Source: Sulfotelmatobacter sp049792875
GTDB lineage: Bacteria; Acidobacteriota; Terriglobia; Terriglobales; Acidobacteriaceae
Direction of reading: 5' to 3'
Length of the DNA stretch: 64,000 nucleotides
Assembly (NCBI GenBank): GCA_049792875.1
Contig: JBARBI010000124.1
Span: 1 to 64,000, forward strand
Position 1 is the first letter of the stretch. The number at the start of each line of letters is the position of its first letter. Of this stretch, positions 51,083-60,250 are shown piece by piece. The notes beneath the pieces were generated by a model that had not been told where the DNA came from, ran no database searches, and saw nothing but the letters and a program-made list of their open reading frames with translations. A program made the position numbers and the translations under genes.

Positions 51083-52150
51083 TTACTCCTGGCGATGCCC
51101 CGCATAATATCCGGCACGGGACTGGATTTTGTAGCTCTGTTTGCACTTGATCTCGAGCTTGCGGTAGCTGCCATCTTGCTTGGTGTTCGTCGGGGTATAG
51201 CCAATGTTGTACTGGCTGCGCAGCTCGGCAGCGATCTGGTCAAAGGCTTCCTTGAGCTTGTCGAACTTGTTGCCTACGTTGATCACGCGCCCGCCGGTTT
51301 GCTCGGTGAGCTTGCGCATATCCGATTCGCCGTAATAGCCCATTCCACCGTAGAATCCGCGGTCCGCGCAGAGCAGCACGTAGACGATGGCGTCCGCCTT
51401 CTGCGCGGCTTCAACGGCGTCCTGTATTTTCAGCCGGCTGCCCTCGTCCTGGCCATCGGTAAGCAGGATCATCGCCTTGCGTCCGACTTCCTTCGCCAGC
51501 ATGTCGTGGGCAGAAAGATAAACCGCATCGTAGAGCAGCGTGCCGGGCGAATTTCCTCGCTGCGGCACCGGACCGCCTCCCATTCCGGGGATGCTCCCGC
51601 TGCTGTAATCTACGTTGACCTTCGCTTTGTTCAGCGCAGCCTGCAGACGGTGAACGTCTCTCGTGAAGTCCTGCAGCAGGTCTACCGTGATATCGAAGCT
51701 GATCACGAAGGCTTCATCTTTGTCCGTCAGAATCTGGTGCAGGAATGCGCCGCCCACTTCTTTTTCCATATCGATGACATTGCGCTGGCTGCCGCTGGCA
51801 TCAATCATGATCCCCAGCGTCAGCGGGAGATTCGATTCGGCGGTGAAATATTTGACGGTCTGCGGCTGGCCATCTTCCTTCACTTCAAAATCGTCCTTGG
51901 TGAGATTGGGAATGAGCGCGCCGTGCTTGTCCTTGACATTGAAGAAAAGCTGCACCACGTTGACATTCACTTTCAAGGTCTCGGTGGGCTGCTGCGAGTC
52001 GTCGGATTTCTGGCCAGAAGCCGATTGCTGGCTGGAAAGGGATTGCGACGCAGAGGGCGGCTGGGCCATCATGAAGGGGGCTGCCAGGGACAGGGCAACC
52101 AGGGCCATCCCGGCCAGAATGCGGCGCTGCGAAACTGGAAACTTAGGCAT
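51083..52150 (-). CDS. VWFA-related Acidobacterial domain protein with intact MIDAS (4 of 5)
   Basis: 355 residues, signal ILAGMALVALSLAAPFMMAQ. N-domain: VNVVQLFFNVKDKHGALIPN and KDDFEVKEDGQPQTVKYF, then the VWA with IMIDASGSQRNVID (DxSxS), ILLTDGQDEGSRL, and the closing RSQYNIGYTPTNTKQDGSYR and SRAGYYAGH. Exported; probably binds a divalent ion. Divergent from another family member 126 bases away. Confidence 0.88.
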   Translation of the reverse strand: MPKFPVSQRRILAGMALVALSLAAPFMMAQPPSASQSLSSQQSASGQKSDDSQQPTETLKVNVNVVQLFFNVKDKHGALIPNLTKDDFEVKEDGQPQTVKYFTAESNLPLTLGIMIDASGSQRNVIDMEKEVGGAFLHQILTDKDEAFVISFDITVDLLQDFTRDVHRLQAALNKAKVNVDYSSGSIPGMGGGPVPQRGNSPGTLLYDAVYLSAHDMLAKEVGRKAMILLTDGQDEGSRLKIQDAVEAAQKADAIVYVLLCADRGFYGGMGYYGESDMRKLTEQTGGRVINVGNKFDKLKEAFDQIAAELRSQYNIGYTPTNTKQDGSYRKLEIKCKQSYKIQSRAGYYAGHRQE

Positions 52151-52276
52151 TCAAGACTCTCTCGCGTTTCTTCGGTAAGTGGTAGTCTAACCCTATAGGC
52201 TTGGATGCACCAAACCGGCTGGCTTGGGCATCTTAAGAAATGGGAAAGTGGGATTTCTTAGAAGACGAGGAAGGCC

Positions 52277-53635
52277 ATGGCGCCAGTCAACGTTTGTGCA
52301 CGATGGCGGAGCCCCTGGGGAAACGCGCTGGCGGCTCTAACGATAGTGGTGGCTCTGGCGACCCCGGCCCCGCAAGCCCAGTCCGGCGCAGGCCAAACAC
52401 AGTCCCCGCCTCCCGCCAATTCCCACCCCGCGCAAGACATCCCTGACGCCCCCTCCACCGTCCAACCACCACCTCCGAAGCCTGCCCTTCCGGCCGCCCT
52501 TCCACCCGACGCGGGCAGAGGCACAATCCCGATCCCGTTCCCGGGCGACACCCCCCAGCAACCGGGTCAGGACCAGCAGGCTCCGCCTCCCATGCCTCCA
52601 GTGGAGACGATTGCCCCGGGCAGCCCGCCGAGAAACCAGATCAACCCCCAAGACGATCTCTACAAATTGGTGGTGCCCGTAAGCTTCGTGCAGATCCCCG
52701 TCACCGTGAAGTATTCCGACGGGCGCCCGGTCGAAGGTCTGCTGGCCAAGGATTTTTCCGTCCTCGAAAACGGTAAGCCGCAGACCCTGACCTACTTCAC
52801 TAGCGATCCCTTTGAGCTTTCGGTAGCGATCGTGCTCGACATCGGCATGCCCGACGTAGAGGTGCAGAAGATGAACCAGACCTACTCTTCCCTGGTCGGA
52901 GCCTTCAGCCCCTACGACGAGTTTGCCCTCTATACCTACAGCAGCACCGTTAGCCAGATGACCGACTTCAGCGGGAAGGCAACGAAGCTCACCGCCGCGC
53001 TCAATCAGATGAAATTGGTGCGCGGGAACAACAATGGCCCGCCGATCCTGGACGGCCCGCTGGCCATGGGTCCCATGGTCAACGGATATCCCGTCGGCGG
53101 CCCGCCCGTGCAGCCTGTCAATACTCCGCCCAGGGAAGCGCACGTTTTGAATGACGCCATTCTGCGTGCTGCCCTCGATCTGAGCAAGCGCGAGCGCACC
53201 CGCCGGAAAGTCATCTTCGTCATCAGCAATGGCCGAGAGTTGGGCAGCAAGGCCAGCTATAGAGACGTTCTGCACTTGCTTGAGACCCAAGGCATCCAGG
53301 TAAAAGCGGTTGTGGTCGGCAGCGGGGCCTTGCCCCTTTACCGCCAAATCGACAAGCTCCACCTGAAAGATCAAGGCTACAGCAACATCCTTCCCAAGTA
53401 CTCCTCGGCTACCGGAGGGGGGCAAGTCTTCAGCGAACTCTCGCGCAATGCGATGGAAGAAGCCTATGCGCAGATCACCTCCGAGGCGAGAAATCAATAC
53501 ACGCTGGGATATATCCCGAAGGCCGCAGGCGGTGCATCGGCCTACCGCGACATTGAGGTCCGGGTGTCTGGCCATGGGAAGGAGCTTAAGATCTACACCA
53601 AGGCCGGGTATTATCCGATTCCATCGGCCCATTAG
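52277..53635 (+). CDS. VWFA-related Acidobacterial domain protein, degenerate MIDAS (5 of 5)
   Basis: 452 residues; signal WGNALAALTIVVALATPAPQ. A Pro/Gln-rich linker of about 90 residues is followed by VSFVQIPVTVKYSDGRPVEG and KDFSVLENGKPQTLTYFTSD. The VWA metal site is altered (IVLDIGMPDVEVQKM). Ends RNQYTLGYIPKAAGGASAYR and KAGYYPIP. Divergent pair with 51083-52150, and 160 bases before mglA. Confidence 0.86.
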   Translation: MAPVNVCARWRSPWGNALAALTIVVALATPAPQAQSGAGQTQSPPPANSHPAQDIPDAPSTVQPPPPKPALPAALPPDAGRGTIPIPFPGDTPQQPGQDQQAPPPMPPVETIAPGSPPRNQINPQDDLYKLVVPVSFVQIPVTVKYSDGRPVEGLLAKDFSVLENGKPQTLTYFTSDPFELSVAIVLDIGMPDVEVQKMNQTYSSLVGAFSPYDEFALYTYSSTVSQMTDFSGKATKLTAALNQMKLVRGNNNGPPILDGPLAMGPMVNGYPVGGPPVQPVNTPPREAHVLNDAILRAALDLSKRERTRRKVIFVISNGRELGSKASYRDVLHLLETQGIQVKAVVVGSGALPLYRQIDKLHLKDQGYSNILPKYSSATGGGQVFSELSRNAMEEAYAQITSEARNQYTLGYIPKAAGGASAYRDIEVRVSGHGKELKIYTKAGYYPIPSAH

Positions 53636-53795
53636 GGGGCCGAAATTTGCGTAATTCGAGGCTGATTTGCCCCCGGGGTCACCTGAGTAACCTGCGTCCG
53701 GTACCTCCCGTATGATATAAAGACCGCGAGCCTCCATAAGGGACATAAGTGTGCGCGGCAGCCCCCTGAGGGTATGCCCGCATTTGAGGAAAGCC

Positions 53796-54383
53796 TTGAG
53801 TTTCATCAACTTCGCAGCCCGAGAGATCAATTGTAAGATCGTGTACTATGGCGCCGGTTTAGGCGGCAAGACCACGAACTTGCAGGTGATCTACCAGAAA
53901 ACTGCGGACCAGCAGAAGGGCAAGATGATCTCGCTGGCCACCGAGACGGAGCGAACTTTGTTCTTCGACTTTCTCCCGCTCGACCTCGGATCGGTGCGCG
54001 GTTTCAAGACACGCATCCACCTCTACACCGTGCCCGGCCAGGTCTTTTACGATGCCAGCCGCAAGCTGATTCTGCGCGGCGTGGACGGCATCGTGTTTGT
54101 CGCCGACTCCCAAGAGCAGCGCATGGACGCCAACGTCGAGGCGCTCGAAAACCTGATGTCCAACCTGAAAGAGCACGGCTACGACTTCAACAAGATTCCC
54201 TACGTACTCCAGTTGAACAAGCGCGACCTTCCGAACATTCTCCCCGTCGATCTGCTCGCCACCGAACTGCGCAAGAAAAATGAAGCCATCGTCGAAGCGG
54301 TCGCCTTCCAAGGCGTCGGCGTCTTCGAAACCCTGAAAGAAATCGCCAAGCAGGTGCTGACGGAATTGAAAGCCGGCGGGTAG
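53796..54383 (+). CDS. mglA: MglA-type Ras-like GTPase (cell polarity/gliding)
   Basis: 195 residues, the normal length, when started at the TTG at 53796 (GAGGA five bases before). P-loop YYGAGLGGKTTNLQVIY, switch I and LATETERTLFFDFLPLDLG, switch II/Walker B HLYTVPGQVFYDASRKLILR and the NKRD motif LQLNKRDLPN. Note the P-loop GxGxGGKT instead of GPGLCGKT. MglA sets cell polarity in Myxococcus with the GAP MglB; no MglB/roadblock gene is in the window. A longer frame starts upstream at 53751. Confidence 0.9.
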   Translation: MSFINFAAREINCKIVYYGAGLGGKTTNLQVIYQKTADQQKGKMISLATETERTLFFDFLPLDLGSVRGFKTRIHLYTVPGQVFYDASRKLILRGVDGIVFVADSQEQRMDANVEALENLMSNLKEHGYDFNKIPYVLQLNKRDLPNILPVDLLATELRKKNEAIVEAVAFQGVGVFETLKEIAKQVLTELKAGG

Positions 54384-54720
54384 AAGAGCCGTTCTCAGCG
54401 GAGCTTCACTTCGCGGGTGTCCCATTTCTCGCGCTTTCTTTGCGCGAGAAGTGGGGCTTTTCCCTCGCACCGCCACGCCACAGTAGCGACGCATCTTGCC
54501 GGCTGTCGCGAGGGCGCCTCGCCCTCGGTCGCTCGAGCACTCAATTCTAAAGAGTGTCTTGCGAGAATTCCCAGCCGAGTCGAAAGCGAGGCTTTTCATC
54601 GAGTTCTTCATCCCCCGCGCTCTCCGAATCCGCGAAATTCCGTCTAACGTCGAAGCACGCACCCTCATGCCTGATCTACAATGGCTGTCCGCCCATTCCG
54701 CCATCATCTGGAGAGAATTC
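54384..54720. other. Gene-free stretch with palindromes
   Basis: Holds the P-family palindrome (below) and a GCCGGC/GGGCGCCTCGCCC type inverted word cluster near 54495-54535. No gene. The frame of the M13 peptidase runs through it but has no signal or homology there. Confidence 0.5.
54417..54458 (-). repeat. P-family palindrome, minus orientation
   Basis: GTGTCCCATTTCTCGCGC ... GCGCGAGAAGTGGGGC. Reverse orientation relative to the copies near pheT; the loop contains TTTCTTT. Confidence 0.8.
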
Positions 54721-56763
54721 ATGCACCCCTTGCGAGGTCTTTTGCAAGCCCTGCTCGCTCTATTGTTGTCTTTGGCGCCCTTCGCCCGGTCCCAGACCTC
54801 TTCCCTGCACGGCATCGACCTCACCGATCTCGATCGGAAAGCCGATCCTTGCACAGACTTCTTCCAATTCGCTAACGGCACGTGGCGGGCGAACAATCCC
54901 ATTCCCGCGTCGATGACCCGATGGAGCAAACGCTGGCAGGCCGGAGAATCCTCAAAGGACAAGCTACGCGACATTCTGGCGGCCGCTTCCGCCGATAAGA
55001 ACGCGCCCAAGGGCAGCACCGAACAGATCATCGGCGATTACTACGGCGCCTGCATGGACGAGTCCCGCGTGAACGCCCTCGGCATGGACCCGATCAAACC
55101 GTGGTTCGCTCAAATTGACGCGGCCCGCGACGTCGCCGCTCTGCAGCAGGTGATTGCAGAGTTGCACGACATTGTGGTGACTGCCCCCTTCGCCCTCTCC
55201 AGCCAGCAGGATCCACACAAGCCCTCTTGGGTGCTGGCCGACGTGGGTGCCAGCGGACTGAGCCTCCCCGATCGCGACTACTATCTGAAACCCGAAGCAC
55301 GCTTCAAGGAAGCCCGCGAAAAATACCTGGAACACGTCACCGCAATGTTCAAGCTCGCTGGGTGGGACCAGAAGTCCGCCGCGGCCGCGGCCCAGACCAT
55401 CATGGGCATGGAAACAAAACTAGCCGAGGCCTCGCTCGATAACGTTGCCCTGCGCGATCCCGTGGCTACCGATCACAACACCACCTTTGCCCAACTGCAG
55501 GCGCTGGCTCCGCATTATGACTGGGTCGGCTACTTCAAGCACCGGCAACTGCCAACCGACGTAGATATAAACGTCGACCAGCCCAAGTTTATGCGGGAAG
55601 TCGACCGCCAGATGCAGCAGACGCCGCTGGCCGACTGGAAGGTGTATTTGAAGTGGCAATTGCTGAATTCGGTCGCAAATTCGCTCTCCGCACCGTTCGT
55701 GGAACAGGACTTCGCCTTCAATGGCAAGTACCTGAGCGGCACAACTGAGATGAAGCCGCGCTGGAAACGCTGTGTCGAATCCACCGATCAGTTACTCGGC
55801 GAGGCGCTGGGCCAGAAATATGTAGAGAAATACTTCCCGCCCCAGGCCAAAACCCGCATGCAAGAGATGGTGCGCAACCTGCTCGCGGCGATGCGCGACG
55901 ATATCCTGACTCGACCTTGGATGAGTGACGACACCAAAGAAAAAGCGATGGCGAAGATCGCCACTTTCAATCCCAAGATCGGATATCCCGACAAGTGGAA
56001 GGACTACAGCCACGTCGAGATCCGCCGCGACGCTTACTTCGACAACATGATCGCCGGAAGAAAGTTCGTCGAAGAGGACGATCGTGCCACGATCGGCAAG
56101 ACCGTTGACCGCGGCCGCTGGCAAATGACACCGCCCACCTCCGACGCTTATTACAACCCGCTGCTCAACGAAATCGTCTTCCCCGCCGGCATCCTGCAGC
56201 CTCCGGCCTTCGATATGAATGCCGTGGATGCGGTGAACTACGGTGCCATCGGCGTCGTCATCGGGCACGAAATCTCCCACGGTTTCGACGATGAAGGCGC
56301 CCAGTACGACTATCTCGGCCGCCTGCGCAACTGGTGGACTGAAGCCGACCTGAAGAACTTCCAGGAACGTGCCGCTTGCGTGGCCGATCAGTTCGATCAC
56401 TACTACATCGAGAAAGACATCCACCACAACGGCAAACTCGTTCTCGGCGAAAGCATCGGCGACCTGGGCGGAGCTAAAATCGGCTACCTCGCCTATCGGA
56501 AATCGCTCGAGGGTAAGCCGCGCCCGGCGGACATTGACGGCTTCGACCCCGAACAACAGTTCTTCATCGCTTGGGGACAGTTCCGCGGCGATGAAATCCG
56601 CCCCGAAGCACAGCGCCTGATGGTGCAGGGCGATCCTCACCCGATCGCCAAATACCGCGTCATCGGACCCCTATCGAACCTGCCGGAGTTCCAGAAGGCG
56701 TGGAGTTGCAAGCCGGATGCGGCGATGGTTCGGCCGGAAGGCAAGCGGTGCGACGTCTGGTGA
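54721..56763 (+). CDS. Secreted M13 family metallopeptidase (neprilysin-like)
   Basis: 680 residues, signal MHPLRGLLQALLALLLSLAP. M13 signatures: DPCTDFFQFANGTWRANNPI, the zinc motif HExxH in VIGHEISHGFDDEGAQYD, the third ligand in ESIGDLGGAKIGYLAYR, and the C-terminal VRPEGKRCDVW tail. Cleaves peptides, normally at hydrophobic residues, in the periplasm or outside the cell. The frame is open upstream to 54496, but the signal peptide marks this start. Confidence 0.95.
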   Translation: MHPLRGLLQALLALLLSLAPFARSQTSSLHGIDLTDLDRKADPCTDFFQFANGTWRANNPIPASMTRWSKRWQAGESSKDKLRDILAAASADKNAPKGSTEQIIGDYYGACMDESRVNALGMDPIKPWFAQIDAARDVAALQQVIAELHDIVVTAPFALSSQQDPHKPSWVLADVGASGLSLPDRDYYLKPEARFKEAREKYLEHVTAMFKLAGWDQKSAAAAAQTIMGMETKLAEASLDNVALRDPVATDHNTTFAQLQALAPHYDWVGYFKHRQLPTDVDINVDQPKFMREVDRQMQQTPLADWKVYLKWQLLNSVANSLSAPFVEQDFAFNGKYLSGTTEMKPRWKRCVESTDQLLGEALGQKYVEKYFPPQAKTRMQEMVRNLLAAMRDDILTRPWMSDDTKEKAMAKIATFNPKIGYPDKWKDYSHVEIRRDAYFDNMIAGRKFVEEDDRATIGKTVDRGRWQMTPPTSDAYYNPLLNEIVFPAGILQPPAFDMNAVDAVNYGAIGVVIGHEISHGFDDEGAQYDYLGRLRNWWTEADLKNFQERAACVADQFDHYYIEKDIHHNGKLVLGESIGDLGGAKIGYLAYRKSLEGKPRPADIDGFDPEQQFFIAWGQFRGDEIRPEAQRLMVQGDPHPIAKYRVIGPLSNLPEFQKAWSCKPDAAMVRPEGKRCDVW

Positions 56764-56978
56764 ACTGACTGCGACCGTACTCATAGCGCCGGCATCCTGC
56801 CGGCTGACCGGGAGCGTCTCGCCCCCGGTGAAACGCCGTTGCACATCGTTCGATCCCTCCGGCCAAACGTCATTACCAACGTAAGCCCGCTCCGCCGTTT
56901 TCTGCTGCCCCTCCGCTTCCCCGTTCGCTAGCCTGATCACAGGGAGGCGTGTACTAGCCTGCCCGCGGACTCCCATCG

Positions 56979-58145
56979 GTGACACTTTCTGCCCTTATCC
57001 TCCGCTCGTCTGACCCGACCGGACTCCTGCTCTGGTGCGGCGTCGGCTTCTTCGCCGGCATCGGCCTTTTCGTCTACGGATTTCGCCTGCTGCAGCGCCG
57101 CCGCCTGATCCTCGATACCCCGTTCTCAAAGATCCGCAGCGCTTCGATCGGCATGGTCGAAGTCAGTGGCCTGGCCGCTGGCCCTTACACCATGGTCGCG
57201 CCCATCACCGCGCGTCCTTGCTATTACTACCGCACGCTAGTCTGGGAATGGAAACAGCACGGCAAGAACAAAAACTGGGTCAAGATCGCCGCCGAATGCA
57301 TGCACGTGCCCTTCTTCATCGACGACAACACCGGACGCCTGCTGGTCGATCCGCGCGGCGCCGATCTCGACCTGCACCAGGACTTCCAACAGGAATTCTG
57401 CGACTCGTTCTTCACTACGAAGGATCCCGCGCCGGACAACGTCCGCAGCTTTCTGGCGCGTCACGGCGTTGTCACGAGCAACAAAATCAAGGTGGAAGAG
57501 TACTGCATCAAGCCCAAGAATTCGCTCTTCATTCTGGGCACCCTGGGTGAGAATCCGGGGCTCGAAATCACCGCCCAGCCGGTGCGCGACACTGAACCAA
57601 TCAACTCATTCTCAACCCACGGTTTCTCGCTGTCGTTCAACTCTGTTTTTTCCACCGGCGGCGCCGAGGGGGATTCCGGGGTCGGCGCAATGACCCAGAG
57701 GTTCGCCATCCAGTCTGGCGCTCCTCGACATGAAGTCATCCGCCTGTCTTCTGAATCCGCCTCGGAGAAAACCTCAGACATGACCCAGCAGCAAAAAATC
57801 GCCGCCGCCCTGCTGAAGGCGGGAATTTCGAACCCGGAAGCGTGGGCGGCAGCGGGCATGCCCACTCCCGGCGGCGTGCAGGTCCTTGCCGACCCGGCAA
57901 CCGCCACGCCGCGCGAAAACACCAACGAAGACGCCGGTTCCGCAGCTCAGACCAATGCTTTCGATGCCCATCCGCCAGTCGTGCTCATGCAGGGTGCCAA
58001 TCACAAAACATTCCTGATTTCATGGCGCAGCCAGCAGGAAGTCGCCCGCTCCCTGGGCTGGAAATGCACTCTGATGATCTGGGGCGGCCCCGTGCTCGCC
58101 CTGCTCAGCCTCTACGTCTTCCTGGGCATTGAGCATCTGTTGTAG
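56979..58145 (+). CDS. GIDE-domain membrane protein (bacterial MUL1-like, no RING)
   Basis: 388 residues; membrane helices at about 16-38 and 363-382. The central domain (SIGMVEVSGLAAGPYTMVAP, ITARPCYYYRTLVWEW, PFFIDDNTGRLLVDPRGADL) resembles the GIDE/BAM domain of eukaryotic MUL1-type E3 ligases, but no RING finger follows. Bacterial versions are of unknown function and are often linked to envelope stress. A low-complexity region (about 225-320) separates the domain from the C-terminal helix. Confidence 0.7.
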   Translation: MTLSALILRSSDPTGLLLWCGVGFFAGIGLFVYGFRLLQRRRLILDTPFSKIRSASIGMVEVSGLAAGPYTMVAPITARPCYYYRTLVWEWKQHGKNKNWVKIAAECMHVPFFIDDNTGRLLVDPRGADLDLHQDFQQEFCDSFFTTKDPAPDNVRSFLARHGVVTSNKIKVEEYCIKPKNSLFILGTLGENPGLEITAQPVRDTEPINSFSTHGFSLSFNSVFSTGGAEGDSGVGAMTQRFAIQSGAPRHEVIRLSSESASEKTSDMTQQQKIAAALLKAGISNPEAWAAAGMPTPGGVQVLADPATATPRENTNEDAGSAAQTNAFDAHPPVVLMQGANHKTFLISWRSQQEVARSLGWKCTLMIWGGPVLALLSLYVFLGIEHLL

Positions 58146-58275
58146 CTCATGTGGCTCGGGCGCTCTCGCCCGCGATTTCAGCATGCATCTGCAGTGCTCT
58201 CCACGCACCACGCTTCTAACCCTATCCACGCCAATCCGGCACAGTCCAACTCCGCGCCTCTAGTACAATCAACCC

Positions 58276-59052
58276 GTGAGTGACGCAGTCCGCATCGGAA
58301 TCCTAGGTGACTTCAATGCCGATTTCCGCTCGCATAACGCCACCAACGACGCCCTCCAGCACGCCGCCCGCAAACTCAACATGAAGGTCGAGTCCGAGTG
58401 GCTCCCCACCCCGTCGCTCACCGCACCCGGTGCGGAAAAGAAGCTGGAAACGTTCGACGGCCTGTGGGCCGCTCCCGGCAGTCCCTACAAGAGTTTTGAC
58501 GGCATGCTCAACGGGATCGAGTTCGCCCGCCGCCGTGATTGGCCCTTCCTCGGCACCTGCGGCGGATTCCAATATGCCTTCATAGAATTCGCCCGCAATG
58601 TTCTCCACATCGCGGACGCCGACAGCGCCGAAAATAATTCTGGCTCGAAGAACATCATCATTTATCCCGTGGCCTGTCCCATGCCCGACCGCCAGGACAA
58701 ATCCCTAAAGCTTTCCGGACCTGTCCCCGACATTCGCCTGCGCCCCGGTTCGTACCTGCAGTCCTTTTACGGCAAAGCCAAGGAAACCGCTACCGAGGAA
58801 TTCTTCTGTAACTTCGAAATCAATCCTGACTTTGAATGGGCCGCCATGGAAGCCGGGTTCCCCGTAGTTGCCCGCGGCGCCCAGGGCGAGATCCGTGCCA
58901 TCGAATCCCCCACGCACCGCTTCTTCCTGGCCACACTGTTCCAGCCGCAGCTATCGTCCACGGAAAAGAAGCCGCACCCCATCGTGCTGGCCTTCGTGCA
59001 AGCCGCCGCCGACTGGGGTAAGAAAAAACTCGACGACAGCGTTCTCGAATAG
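58276..59052 (+). CDS. CTP synthase C-terminal-domain-like amidotransferase with incomplete triad
   Basis: 258 residues from a GTG. The class I glutamine amidotransferase fold: IGILGDFNADFRSHNATNDA, GLWAAPGSPYKSFDGMLNGI, and the nucleophile in LGTCGGFQYAFIEFARN. The segment that should hold the His-x-Glu of the triad reads THRFFLATLFQPQLSS, whereas CTP synthase has FHPE, so both catalytic partners are absent. No amidoligase domain is attached. It is related to the CTP synthase C-terminal-like (seleno)proteins, but the codon at the nucleophile is an ordinary Cys. Function unknown; glutaminase activity is doubtful. Confidence 0.75.
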   Translation: MSDAVRIGILGDFNADFRSHNATNDALQHAARKLNMKVESEWLPTPSLTAPGAEKKLETFDGLWAAPGSPYKSFDGMLNGIEFARRRDWPFLGTCGGFQYAFIEFARNVLHIADADSAENNSGSKNIIIYPVACPMPDRQDKSLKLSGPVPDIRLRPGSYLQSFYGKAKETATEEFFCNFEINPDFEWAAMEAGFPVVARGAQGEIRAIESPTHRFFLATLFQPQLSSTEKKPHPIVLAFVQAAADWGKKKLDDSVLE

Positions 59053-59118
59053 TTCATGTGGGACGGACACTCCTGTCCGTCAACTCTCCCCACCAGATCG
59101 GGAGCTTGGGAGCTCCCG

Positions 59119-59156
59119 GGTGCCCCATTTCTCGCGCTCTTCGCGAGAAGTGGGGA
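59119..59156 (-). repeat. P-family palindrome, minus orientation
   Basis: GGTGCCCCATTTCTCGCGCT then CTTCGCGAGAAGTGGGG. It lies in the leader of the next gene; an S-type word (TGGGACGGACACTCCTGTCC) is at 59058-59083. Confidence 0.85.
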
Positions 59157-59335
59157 ATTCGAAGCGGCGCAAGCCTGCAGCCAACTCCAAGGTCACCCCG
59201 GTTACCAAAGTCCCTGCCCCGCACACGTTACCCGCCCCGCACCAACCGCATCTAGAGCCCCCGTCCCCCTCCCGATATTCTCTTCGAGATCGTTACTCGT
59301 TCTCGAAACCGCGTCCGCAGGAGCCACACGCATCC

Positions 59336-60004
59336 ATGCACATGCAGTTGATGAACTCGTATCGCATCCCTTTCTCCACGCTGATCAGCTACATCCCGAT
59401 CATCGCCACCATCGTCACCACTCTGTTCAGCGTGATCCTGGCCCGCGCCACCCTGCGTTATGTCGAGGCCACCGATAAAGGCCTGGCCCTCGCTCGAGAG
59501 GAATTCGAGCGCGAGTGGTCCCCCGACCTGCACATCAAGATGGAACGCGTCTCCGCGACCGAAGCCAGAATCATCGTCACCAATCTGGCGAAGACCTCGG
59601 TCCTGCTACAGCTCCTGCAGCTGCGCAAGCTGACCCATGCCACACCATTCGAGCGCTGCCGCCTGAACGATCCTCTGGTCGGCGGCATGACCTGGACGCA
59701 GGAAATGGGCCGGCGCATCGTCGGCTGCACCGGAGCGGAATTCGAAGGCCCCATCGCGGCCTCGATGACCTTCTATGCGGCTGGACGGATGTTCCGCACC
59801 GACTGGTTCCGCTCGCAAATTCAGGTTCGTGACGGCCGCATCATCAGCCTCGAGCCCAGCAACATGCCCGCCCGCCGCGTCCGCGTAGTCGAGCGCAAAG
59901 GCCCCGAACGCCGCCGCGAGTTCGTGCAAGACGTAACCGCCGCCGTGGCCCCAGAAAAGATAAACACAAAACCCGACGAGAACTTCTTCGTAACCGGCGC
60001 CTGA
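59336..60004 (+). CDS. Hypothetical membrane-anchored protein
   Basis: 222 residues from MHMQLMNSYRIPFSTLISYI, with AGGAG 12 bases upstream. One N-terminal helix (SYIPIIATIVTTLFSVILAR) is followed by a soluble domain predicted as beta-rich: LHIKMERVSATEARIIVTNL, then LVGGMTWTQEMGRRIVGCTG. No domain recognised; it could be a periplasmic or cytoplasmic immunoglobulin-like domain. A larger frame upstream overlaps other coding and repeat sequence. Confidence 0.6.
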   Translation: MHMQLMNSYRIPFSTLISYIPIIATIVTTLFSVILARATLRYVEATDKGLALAREEFEREWSPDLHIKMERVSATEARIIVTNLAKTSVLLQLLQLRKLTHATPFERCRLNDPLVGGMTWTQEMGRRIVGCTGAEFEGPIAASMTFYAAGRMFRTDWFRSQIQVRDGRIISLEPSNMPARRVRVVERKGPERRREFVQDVTAAVAPEKINTKPDENFFVTGA

Positions 60005-60011
60005 TCTCGTC

Positions 60012-60095
60012 GTGTGGGGACGGGCGCCTTCGCCCGTCCAGCGAAGCGCAGCGAGCGCCCTTGTTGGTGTGGGGACGGGTCTTCGACCCGTCCAG
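60012..60095. repeat. Two S-family palindromes in tandem
   Basis: GTGTGGGGACGGGCGCCTTC then GCCCGTCC (60012-60040), and GTGTGGGGACGGGTCTTCGA then CCCGTCC (60067-60095). Copies 55 bases apart in direct orientation. Confidence 0.8.
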
Positions 60096-60203
60096 GCCGA
60101 GCCGAGCTCGGGTGCGAAGGAATCTTGACTTCACCCAGGAATGAACTTCCGCGGCGCTCCAACCGACTCCTCCCTGCTATTCTGCTGCTAATCCCCTCGA
60201 CAA

Positions 60204-60230
60204 CTTGAGATCACAAATTGTGATCTCAAG
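60204..60230. promoter_or_regulatory. 27-base palindrome upstream of the ORF6N gene (putative operator)
   Basis: CTTGAGATCACAA, one base, then its exact reverse complement TTGTGATCTCAAG. It ends 20 bases before the ATG, so a bound repressor would block transcription or translation. A near-identical palindrome is inside the gene (60451-60477). Confidence 0.6.
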
Positions 60231-60250
60231 GTTGAAGCGAGTTCTTCCCT

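Noticed and set aside
58276..59052. Selenoprotein candidate
   Set aside because: The family includes selenocysteine members, but the nucleophile codon is TGC and no in-frame TGA occurs.
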